The position numbers and the translations under genes are program-made. Below the pieces are notes generated by a model. It was not told the origin of the DNA. It saw nothing but the letters and a program-made list of their open reading frames with translations, and did no database searches. Shown piece after piece: positions 57,022-64,000 of a stretch of 64,000 nucleotides of DNA. How positions within the stretch are numbered: the first letter of the stretch is position 1; every line of letters starts with the position of its first letter. Source of the stretch: Ameyamaea chiangmaiensis (GTDB taxonomy: Bacteria > Pseudomonadota > Alphaproteobacteria > Acetobacterales > Acetobacteraceae); assembly GCF_025995235.1 (NCBI RefSeq), contig NZ_BAPT01000048.1:30712-94711 (forward strand), read 5' to 3'.

Positions 57022-57038
57022 ATTCCTGTGCATGGAAT
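57022..57038. promoter_or_regulatory. Inverted repeat in the divergent promoter region
   Basis: ATTCC and GGAAT flank TGTGCAT inside a very AT-rich 225-base gap between the divergent collar-Hint gene and the regulator-like gene at 57184. It may be an operator of that regulator. The arms are short, so this is a weak call. Confidence 0.25.
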
Positions 57039-57183
57039 ATTTTTAATATAAACACCTCATTTTCGGCCGCTACCTCATAGAAAACAAGCCAAAATATGCA
57101 TATCACCAAAAATGCGACAAAGGGATTTCCTTCATCCGACAGACCTCTAAAGATGACGCCTGATTATTTTGTTGGGACTCTGT

Positions 57184-58089
57184 ATGACATACGCTGACTT
57201 CGCACTCTCTGATCACAACACCGTGCCAACCTACACAGTCGATGATCTGATGGCGTTACCGGGCTTCCTTCAGTGCCTGAATTTCTGCAACCAGCAACTT
57301 CTAGCGATCCACAGGCAAATGCCACGAGAAGTCCGTTATGTCGCTGATTTACGCCGCTGGGTCATGACCCACGGCGCACTTGCATTGAACTTTTCACACA
57401 GGATCAATCCGGATCTTCCACCGCTCACGGCGACCAATCTTTTTCGCGAGGTCGAACATACGGGGATCGCCAGCCCCAATACGATCACGAGTTATCTGAA
57501 AGAAATTCATGGACGAGGCTATATCACCTTGCTGCCCAAAGCGGACAAGCGTATGCGAGCCTATGCCATGACAGAATTTTCTGAAAAAATGTTTTATCTC
57601 TATCTTCAGATCAACCTGCAGGGACTGGATCTGATCGACGGTGCCGGGCGTGCTGACATCGCCAGTAAAGATCCGCGAATTTTAACCCACATGCACCCGA
57701 TTTTTGCGCGTCACATGCTTAATGACCCGGTCTATTATGTGCCCCCTCCGTCGATTGCGCCCCTGGTCAACACAACTATTGGAATCTCTATTCTCAATGA
57801 AATGACACGAGCGCAGAAAGAAACGCCATTGGACGCGAGTCGAGTTTATGTTGATCTTGGCAGCGCTAGTGCAATGGCCAAACATTATGGTGTTTCCCGA
57901 GGCAACGTCGCACGATTGCTCTCAAAAGTGCAAAACACTGGCCATTATGGGCAAGATGACCGAGGTCCATGGGTTTCAGCACAAATGTTGCAAGACCATT
58001 ATGTTCTACAAGCCCTCAAAATGGCTCATAGCGCATCAGCCTTCATCGAAGCACAGAAGCTGAGAGCCGAGGAGGCTTTGAGGATGTAA
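57184..58089 (+). CDS. Unknown protein with winged-helix-like segments, possible regulator
   Basis: I do not recognise the family. The 301-residue protein has no membrane helix. Two segments look like helix-turn-helix units: residues about 90-125 (TNLFREVEHTGIASPNTITSYLKEIHGRGYITLLP), which fits a winged helix with a wing, and residues about 215-250 (DLGSASAMAKHYGVSRGNVARLLSKVQNTGHY). The ATG at 57184 is used; a TTG lies 15 bases upstream. It is divergent from the collar-Hint gene, which it may control. Sequence composition is lower in GC than the chromosomal genes, as for its neighbour, which suggests a shared origin. Confidence 0.65.
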   Translation: MTYADFALSDHNTVPTYTVDDLMALPGFLQCLNFCNQQLLAIHRQMPREVRYVADLRRWVMTHGALALNFSHRINPDLPPLTATNLFREVEHTGIASPNTITSYLKEIHGRGYITLLPKADKRMRAYAMTEFSEKMFYLYLQINLQGLDLIDGAGRADIASKDPRILTHMHPIFARHMLNDPVYYVPPPSIAPLVNTTIGISILNEMTRAQKETPLDASRVYVDLGSASAMAKHYGVSRGNVARLLSKVQNTGHYGQDDRGPWVSAQMLQDHYVLQALKMAHSASAFIEAQKLRAEEALRM

Positions 58090-58432
58090 CTACCGATTTT
58101 CACATGAACTTATAGCACGTTCCGTATGGCTGTATTCTAGGTTTTTTCTTGGGTTCAGTTTGATCGAAGGAATACTGCTGTTAAGTCGTCTTAGGGTCAG
58201 GACCCTTTTCGAATTGAACTGTTCAAAGAGGACTGAGACTTATTTCCTCATACGCCATAAGCTACGTCCGCTGCTAGGAAGCATGACGTTGCGCTGTGGT
58301 GTCTGGGATGGGCACTGCGGCCCGTCTCCTCATGGGGGGGTAAACAGAATGTCGGCTATCTGTTGAAAAACATGACAAAGCTGCTATTACTTTCCTCCTT
58401 GCGGAGCTATAATTCAAATAATCAGAGCCGTA
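58090..58432. other. 343-base region without a supported gene
   Basis: The region contains a palindrome AGGGTC-AG-GACCCT at 58193-58206 and a short repeat at 58330-58357. A 68-residue frame at 58160 has no recognised family or ribosome binding site. It may be the scar of an inserted or lost mobile element. Confidence 0.5.
58330..58357 (+). repeat. Short repeat, copy 2 of 3
   Basis: TCATGGGGGGG is followed by TAAACAGAATGTCGGCT. It matches copy 3 at 59841-59866 in both the TCATGGGGGG head and the GAATGTCGGCT tail, and the two flank the NhaP-like gene. Confidence 0.5.
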
Positions 58433-59695
58433 TTATTGCGGTCCAAGCGTAGAGGGCGGATAGAGTTTGCGGGCAACCCGCTCCATAGTTAGCCCCTGCA
58501 CAATGATCGTAAACACCACCACGCCGTAACAGACAGGAAGCAGCAGTTCGCGCAAGTCTCCGGGCGGCAATCCTAGCGCCAGCGAAACCGAGATACCGCC
58601 ACGCAGACCTCCCCAGGTCAGGATACCAAGAACACGGCCCCGCTCCCATTGCCTGAGGTGAACCGGAAGCGTTGAAAACAGCACGCTCAATGCTCGCACG
58701 GCAACTGACAGCGGGATCACGGCAAGGGTCGCCAGCACCGTAAACAGATGTGGCGTGACCTCGAGGATTTCAAAGCCAATCAGCATGAACAGCAGGACGT
58801 TCAGCACCTCGTCAATGAGTGTCCATGCGACGTCGAGTTCCTTTCGGGATGCCTCATCGAAAACGGAATGGCTATAGCTTGTTCCGAAACATAGCCCCGC
58901 CACCACGACGGCGATCGCACCCGACATGCCAAGCAGGTTGGCAATGCTGAAGGTTCCGGTCGCAAGAGCCAGCGACGTCAGCAGATCGATATGCGGATCC
59001 CGTTGTCCCTTAAGCACACGGAGTGCGATCCATCCGGTCAGTGCGCCCAGTAGACCGCCACCGATCGCCTCGCGACAAAAACTCAGAGCAATCTCGGAGG
59101 CGGTAACTCCCTGACTGTCCCCGGTCGCCAGTCCTATCGTGACGCCGAAAATCACCACGCCCACGCCGTCATTAAACAGACTCTCACCTGCAAAAACGGC
59201 CTGAAGGGGGGCTGGCAGTCCTAGACGTTTCAGCATGCCGACAACCGAAACAGGATCAGTTGGCGCGAGGATAGCCCCAAGGACGATGCACCACGTGAAA
59301 GGAATGGCCCGACCCAACAGAGGGAATACGTACCATGCCGCGATCGCCAGAAAGGCAACAGCCAGAACGGTTCCCAGAACAGAAAGAGCAGTCACGGAGG
59401 CAAGCTTTGCGCGCAGATGTCCGACATCCACCTGCGTGGCCCCGGCAAACAGAAGTAGGGAAAGCGCGCCATTCAGAAGGGCCGTGGGAAGATTGATCGC
59501 TCCGAGAACAGATCGTGGGAGAGCCTGAAGGTCATAGGCCGGTATCAACGGATTCAGGATCATAACCAGCAGGGAAGCCAGTAATGAGAGGACCAGCACA
59601 CCGATCGTCACAGGAAGGCGAAACGTGTGGTGATTGAGAATGCTGAACCCTGCCGAGAGAGTCAGAAGCAGGGCGAGGAGGCTGATGGTATCCAT
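58433..59695 (-). CDS. NhaP-type cation:proton antiporter (CPA1 family)
   Basis: The 420-residue membrane protein has about twelve helices and the CPA1 motifs LGAILAPTDPVSVVGMLK and ESLFNDGVGVVIFG with paired Asp residues in the ion-binding site, plus WGGLRGGISVSLALGLP near the C-terminus. It exchanges Na+ or K+ for protons. No cytosolic regulatory domain follows. Two related short repeats flank the gene, so it may have been acquired as a unit. Confidence 0.9.
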   Translation of the reverse strand: MDTISLLALLLTLSAGFSILNHHTFRLPVTIGVLVLSLLASLLVMILNPLIPAYDLQALPRSVLGAINLPTALLNGALSLLLFAGATQVDVGHLRAKLASVTALSVLGTVLAVAFLAIAAWYVFPLLGRAIPFTWCIVLGAILAPTDPVSVVGMLKRLGLPAPLQAVFAGESLFNDGVGVVIFGVTIGLATGDSQGVTASEIALSFCREAIGGGLLGALTGWIALRVLKGQRDPHIDLLTSLALATGTFSIANLLGMSGAIAVVVAGLCFGTSYSHSVFDEASRKELDVAWTLIDEVLNVLLFMLIGFEILEVTPHLFTVLATLAVIPLSVAVRALSVLFSTLPVHLRQWERGRVLGILTWGGLRGGISVSLALGLPPGDLRELLLPVCYGVVVFTIIVQGLTMERVARKLYPPSTLGPQ

Positions 59696-59840
59696 GCCTT
59701 CACCGCTGGCTGCTCCTATCCCCTACGTCAAGAAAAACCGGCAAAGGTCCGCTGTCGGAGATAGCCTGACTGGTCTTCCTATATCCGAGATGAGGCGAAA
59801 GCGGCCTGTCCGCTTCTGTATCAGTGAGCGGACAAGCTGA

Positions 59841-59866
59841 TCATGGGGGGAAGCGGAATGTCGGCT
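59841..59866 (+). repeat. Short repeat, copy 3 of 3
   Basis: TCATGGGGGG is followed by AAGCGGAATGTCGGCT. See copies at 54524 and 58330. It sits about 70 bases before the end of the 885-residue NTPase gene. Confidence 0.5.
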
Positions 59867-59933
59867 TTAATATGGTGTTAATAAAAAAGCGGCCATTCAT
59901 ACTGTCGATCCCGCATCTAGGAAAATATTTTCT

Positions 59934-62591
59934 TCAAGAAATAGGAATGACCGCCATCCTTTGTAGGTAAGGATCAACGCTAATTACTTTTACAGTCACA
60001 GCGTTCCCTTCGTTGAAGGCCGGATCATGCTGGTAATCGGAAGGTAATTTGCTGGCGGGCATGAGCGCATCAAGACCTGGCTCCATCTGAACGAATACGC
60101 CGAAGGCCTTCACGGCCTTCGCAGTTGCCGAATGCGTGCTACCAACCGGAAACTGCTTGTAGATGCCTTGCCATACGGGAGGCACCGTCGCCCGCTCAAA
60201 GCTTTCGATGCTGTTCCAACTCTTTGTTAGGTCGGTCATCTCATCGAAAAGCTCGGGTGAACGATACGCAGATACAGCGGCTCTCTCCCTATCTTTCGAA
60301 GCAGTGATGACCTCCAAAAAATCCCTCGCGTTGTGCAATGTAGTCAACTTGGAATAGTGCGTGTCCTCATCGCGAATCCTTAATGCGATCTTTTCGGCAA
60401 TCTCCTTGCTGAAATACCAACTGTCCTCCGCGATGGCAGCCAGATAATTTACATCCCCCATCATCTGGTTGTGCACCAGACCGGCCGGAGCTAGCGCGAC
60501 AAGGTCTTCGTCTGACAAATTTTCAACTCGGAAATCTTCTGTCACCACGCAGAGGCCACGAACGAGAGCTTCGAGTTCGCGGTCGAACACGCTGTCTTCA
60601 ACTCCGAAGCCAGAAAGCTTTTCTCTAATCGATCCGATCTGCTCATAGCCTTTGAGGCGTTTTGGGCCGAACTGATCCATCCTTTTGAGAAGAAAGCGAA
60701 TAATCATTAGGCGAGTAAAGTAATTTGTGCGAGAATCATGCTCATCAATGCTAAGAATATTTTTTAAATATCCGTGAGTGCTGTTATAGTAGCGCTGATT
60801 TAACCTGAGAAGAACTGTTGTTACTAAACGAAGTGGAAGTACATACTGCCCCTTTGACTGCCTTATTTTAAAAAATTCCTCTTCACCGATATGGCCGCTA
60901 GTGCAGAATTCAAGGAATATCTCAAGAGCTCTCCGCATGTTTCGACCCGAAAGGCCGACGATTAGTCGACGGACGTGGAGGCCATGTTCGAAAATCGACC
61001 TCATGATTGATGATAGATAGTAAGCCTGCTCGGATGCCGGATAGTCTACATGCATTCCGTTAGGCAAAGCATAGCGAAGGATACGATTACCTTCGGCAGC
61101 AATTGAATTCAGCGCCATCTGGATGCGGCTTTGAAGAATGGCCTGGAACAGCGGCGGTTCGATTCGGAACACCATGTCTTTCAGCGCCGTGTCGAGGGGG
61201 GGCTCATTTCTATGGTTGTCATAAGTCTCCTCGCGGAGAGGCAGCACGACAAGCCCTGTAAATTCGCGCTGTAACCATTGCGCCGTCTCAAACATCAGGA
61301 GTTGCTCGTCTCTTAGCCTCTTGTCGCAATTGTCGAGCACGATGACAAACAGCTTGCCAGATTCCGTGGTCAAATATCGAGCTAATGCCAACGCCGACTT
61401 GTGAAGGTCATTCGACAAGGAAGACAGAATATCGGCGAGCTTCGCATTCCAGGCCGTATTGTCCTTCTCCAAGAGGCGGCCAACGCCCTTTCTGAAGGCA
61501 TTGACGCTAGGAGCGTGCACCGATTTCAAAACACTAATGTCATCAAAATCAATTTTTGGATGGGCTATCTTCAACCCTTCGATGATTTCGCGCCGCAGCC
61601 AATCGTATATTTCCGTTCGAGAGATCGGTGCTGGATTCATGTTTATGCGGATCCAGACCGTCTTCGCTTTCACGTCTGCGGGAAGCGCAACCTCCTGCAG
61701 ATAATCTACGAAAGTAGTCTTGCCGGCCCCCGCGCTGCCTATCAGCAGGAGGATCTGTTGCTCCAGTTTCCTGCCTGACCGGAAAGTCCTGACGATTTCC
61801 GAGGGTTTTCCAGTATTCTCCAGCGTCTTGGACTGAGACACCGACGGCGGGGTAGCGGCGCGAATGATCCTATCGATCGGCTCAATGTATCGCTCCCGCC
61901 GTTTTGAAGGAATATATCCGTGCTTCGCTATAGCAACACGGTCCTCGTGGTTTATCGGATTGAATATATGCGAGAAATCAGCAGATATCGTCGCACCAAA
62001 GTTATTTATCGGAACTTCTTCCCGCTGAATGGCTGATCCACCGACCAGTTTTCTTGGCTTCCACAGACGTTGTGGCCGAAATCGGGGAACGATGGCGTGG
62101 TATATCTTCTTGACAGCATTCTCGCTATAGCCCTGCAAAAGCTGACCCATTAACTCGCTCGTCGGCTCTATGTCATCGTAACCCATCTCAAGGGTAGGCT
62201 TTGCTTGATCTGCATGCCCTGCCGTGAGGCGCCTGCCATCCACAGCAATGATGAGTGAACAAGGGTTCAGCTTTGTAGGATAGGAAGAGTTCAACTCCGC
62301 CGCATACAGCCTTGCCTCCCGAAATGCCTCCGAAAGATCACTCCCCGGTAGTTTCGCCTCTATGATCAGAATAGGGAGACCACTTACTGTGACAATGTAG
62401 TCTGGGTAGTAGACTTTGCGGCGTTCGCCCTTATCGATAGCGAGCCCCTTCACATTCGCTTTCGTATGAATGTCGGAAGGCTGGTAACCTAAGCCGCTCG
62501 GCAGATCCGATACAAGCAACGGGAAAACAAACTTCTGTTCGACGTCGCTTTCCGTTTTGAGCGCTGATAGCGCCGGCTTGGCAAACTGCAT
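59934..62591 (-). CDS. HsdR-type nuclease/P-loop NTPase/S1 fusion protein (candidate defence gene)
   Basis: The 885-residue protein has three recognisable parts. Residues about 10-120 form a PD-(D/E)xK nuclease fold as in type I restriction HsdR N-termini, with Asp64 in YYPDYIVTV and Glu78/Lys80 in LIIEAK. Residues about 280-600 form a P-loop NTPase of the KAP/STAND type, with Walker A GSAGAGKTT (285-293), Walker B LFVIVLD (414-420) and a long helical region after it. The last 60 residues (about 822-885) look like an S1 RNA-binding domain (GVFVQMEPGLDALMPASKLP, EGNAVTVKVISVD). Lower GC than the hut region and accessory context fit horizontal transfer. The function is inferred as a nuclease-effector, probably anti-phage. 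Confidence 0.8.
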   Translation of the reverse strand: MQFAKPALSALKTESDVEQKFVFPLLVSDLPSGLGYQPSDIHTKANVKGLAIDKGERRKVYYPDYIVTVSGLPILIIEAKLPGSDLSEAFREARLYAAELNSSYPTKLNPCSLIIAVDGRRLTAGHADQAKPTLEMGYDDIEPTSELMGQLLQGYSENAVKKIYHAIVPRFRPQRLWKPRKLVGGSAIQREEVPINNFGATISADFSHIFNPINHEDRVAIAKHGYIPSKRRERYIEPIDRIIRAATPPSVSQSKTLENTGKPSEIVRTFRSGRKLEQQILLLIGSAGAGKTTFVDYLQEVALPADVKAKTVWIRINMNPAPISRTEIYDWLRREIIEGLKIAHPKIDFDDISVLKSVHAPSVNAFRKGVGRLLEKDNTAWNAKLADILSSLSNDLHKSALALARYLTTESGKLFVIVLDNCDKRLRDEQLLMFETAQWLQREFTGLVVLPLREETYDNHRNEPPLDTALKDMVFRIEPPLFQAILQSRIQMALNSIAAEGNRILRYALPNGMHVDYPASEQAYYLSSIMRSIFEHGLHVRRLIVGLSGRNMRRALEIFLEFCTSGHIGEEEFFKIRQSKGQYVLPLRLVTTVLLRLNQRYYNSTHGYLKNILSIDEHDSRTNYFTRLMIIRFLLKRMDQFGPKRLKGYEQIGSIREKLSGFGVEDSVFDRELEALVRGLCVVTEDFRVENLSDEDLVALAPAGLVHNQMMGDVNYLAAIAEDSWYFSKEIAEKIALRIRDEDTHYSKLTTLHNARDFLEVITASKDRERAAVSAYRSPELFDEMTDLTKSWNSIESFERATVPPVWQGIYKQFPVGSTHSATAKAVKAFGVFVQMEPGLDALMPASKLPSDYQHDPAFNEGNAVTVKVISVDPYLQRMAVIPIS

Positions 62592-62816
62592 CTAAGGACC
62601 AACCTTTCGTCTCATTTTACAGTTGTAGCAGGCTTATTCCTCGGCACAACGGAGTGCGACCCAAGAGTCTACAGGAGGAATAGAAATTTCTTGCAGACAG
62701 TCCGCTTTCCGAAAATTAGAGGTGCTCTCCTTACGACCGAGATGTAGGCGATACCGGACGCAATAGACACCTATGAGGTCGGGTCGGCGTCCGGCGCTGG
62801 ATATCTCCCTAGATTT

Positions 62817-63581
62817 TCACCCCGCCAGATACTCCCTATTCGCCTCAACCAGCGCGCGCCAGTCCCCACCCATAAGCGTCATCCCCGACGCCGGGACCAA
62901 CTGCCGCCACGCAACGCCGTGGCACTCCATGATCCGCGACCGGACCCAGCGCCACGTTGCCTTCCGGACCGTGCCCCACGTCAGTAGTGATGCCAGATCC
63001 GCGTCGCCGGTTCCGGTGTAGGCCCATGTGATCAGACAGTGGTCGCCCCATGACCCAGGCGTCTGGTCGCCCGGCGTCGTGGTGTCGAGAATTCCGTCAT
63101 GCTGGTCCGCCAACGCCAGTCGCACGCCCAGATACGCAGAGCCCATCGCCGTCATGATGTTGCGCATGCCGTTGAAGTCGTCGGGCTCGGCCGTGCCCCA
63201 GATCGGGAACAGGGTGTCGTTCTCCAGCGCGTACCCGTTCCGGCTGGCATAGGTCAGCACGTCGCACTCGACGCCGCCCTGATCGGTCGCCGGATCGGCC
63301 GGAGTGTAGCCGGTCGACCGCTCGTAGAACTGGATCGCGTCTGCGGTGCGCACGTCGACCTGAAACCCGGCCAGCGCCGCCGTTGCGCGGATATGGTTGC
63401 CGAGCCCGGCCGATGTGCAGTCGCCGAGCGTGTCGTTGCCCAGCATGAGCGGGCCAGGGTCGATGTGGTCGCGCAGCAGCCGGGGCGGGGCCTGCCGGGC
63501 CATCATGCGCAGGGATGGCGCAAGACGTGGCTGACCGGGGCGTACCTGCGCGGGGAGTGCGCCGAGTCTGGGGAGTGTCAT
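62817..63581 (-). CDS. Phage-type papain-like peptidase candidate
   Basis: The 254-residue protein has the pattern of small phage-associated cysteine-peptidase-like proteins: LGNDTLGDCTSAGLGNHIRA with a candidate catalytic Cys, FYERSTGYTPADPATDQGG, and SWGDHCLITWAYTG with a candidate His. The ATG at 63581 was chosen because the start MTLPRLGALPAQ is typical. It overlaps the upstream gene by four bases (ATGA), giving coupled translation. Function is not established. A role at the phage or cell-surface level is an inference. Confidence 0.6.
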   Translation of the reverse strand: MTLPRLGALPAQVRPGQPRLAPSLRMMARQAPPRLLRDHIDPGPLMLGNDTLGDCTSAGLGNHIRATAALAGFQVDVRTADAIQFYERSTGYTPADPATDQGGVECDVLTYASRNGYALENDTLFPIWGTAEPDDFNGMRNIMTAMGSAYLGVRLALADQHDGILDTTTPGDQTPGSWGDHCLITWAYTGTGDADLASLLTWGTVRKATWRWVRSRIMECHGVAWRQLVPASGMTLMGGDWRALVEANREYLAG

Positions 63582-64000
63582 GTTGTCACCTTCGGGGCGC
63601 GCACCGTCACCGGGCGTCTCTGTGCCCATGCGATGCGGGCCGTTCCCGCCGGCGGCTCGGCAATGCGGCCTGCGCGGTAGAGATCATTGAGAAGCTGCTC
63701 GCCAGTGATGAGGCGCTTGCTCTGCTGAAAAACGCCAGCAGCCGCCAGAGCATCCGCGACGTATTCGAAGCAGTAGACGTGCCCGGGCCGCTGCATGCGC
63801 TCGATCCGAAAGGCCCAGCCGAGCATGGCGAGCACGTCGTAGTCCGACCCGACCATCGACCGGCAGTAGGCGAGGGCACGCGCGGCTTCGTCATCGGAAA
63901 GGCGAACCTCCAGCGCGAGACCCTGGCGCGGCGGCATGCCGAACGACGGGTCGTTCTCGGCCACGGCCACGATGTGCGGGAACGTCGCGCTGTAGATCAG
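63578..64000 (-). CDS. NlpC/P60- or YiiX-like hydrolase candidate, 5' end outside window
   Basis: The frame is open to the right edge (about 140 residues seen) and ends at 63578. The visible part reads VGSDYDVLAMLGWAFRIERMQRPGHVYCFEYVADALAAAGVF, with a candidate catalytic Cys in YCFEYVADAL, as in permuted NlpC/P60 or YiiX-like peptidases of phages. The start cannot be seen. The stop overlaps the start of the next gene. Both genes fit a prophage or phage-remnant segment. Confidence 0.55.
   Translation of the reverse strand: MIYSATFPHIVAVAENDPSFGMPPRQGLALEVRLSDDEAARALAYCRSMVGSDYDVLAMLGWAFRIERMQRPGHVYCFEYVADALAAAGVFQQSKRLITGEQLLNDLYRAGRIAEPPAGTARIAWAQRRPVTVRAPKVTT

Overview
The window looks like a chromosome segment of a GC-rich alphaproteobacterium, most likely an acetic acid bacterium (Acetobacteraceae). 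This is inferred from the gene content: the imuA-imuB-dnaE2 mutagenesis cassette under an alphaproteobacterial GTTC-N7-GTTC LexA box, the Hsp20-DUF1150 pair, a CbtA/CbtB cobalt module, a HutF/HutG-type histidine pathway, and two secreted-type proteins with Hint domains. No rRNA, tRNA or CRISPR array was seen.

Layout. 1-601: a glycosyltransferase-like gene cut by the left edge. 653-7591: an apparent N-heterocycle uptake and catabolism cluster with an AzgA-type permease, an MFS transporter, a cysteine hydrolase, a RutA-like flavin monooxygenase and a TonB-dependent receptor. 7893-25716: mostly housekeeping and stress genes (an orphan protein, gpr, truA-fmt-def, hsp20-DUF1150, yceI, a LigB dioxygenase with a divergent LysR gene, cbtBA, an HbpS-like gene, a Gfo/Idh/MocA oxidoreductase, imuAB-dnaE2, NDH-2). 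25917-28208: a polyol-type dehydrogenase and a Tat-exported SMP-30 lactonase. 28267-30132: the first Hint protein, beside an AT-rich gap that leads to a CsoR-type operator and a copper ATPase. 33196-37024: RidA, an ALDH7-type dehydrogenase, pirin and a LysR regulator. 37012-44643: the complete hut system (hutGF divergent from hutI-hutC and hutUH), with two HutC-like operators.

44644-62591 is accessory. It starts with a decayed DeoR gene, then a RpiB-type isomerase, a sugar ABC transporter (binding protein, double ATPase, permease) and a DhaK-DhaL fusion kinase. Together these suggest import and phosphorylation of a short ketose such as erythrulose. Next come two umuC remnants flanking one dead and one intact tyrosine integrase. 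A phage tail-collar/Hint fusion protein follows, with a divergent winged-helix-like gene, then an NhaP-like antiporter, then an 885-residue protein that joins an HsdR-type nuclease domain, a P-loop NTPase and an S1 RNA-binding domain. That last gene is the best candidate for an undescribed (probably anti-phage) system. The right edge (62817-64000) holds two overlapping phage-type peptidase-like genes.

How the genes fit together: the hut operons convert histidine to glutamate and formate. The imu cassette supplies SOS mutagenesis, and no intact umuC is present in this window. The tetrulose-like cluster would feed the pentose phosphate pathway. Start codons were chosen by eye from ribosome binding sites and family N-termini. 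All family assignments come from motif recognition, not database searches.
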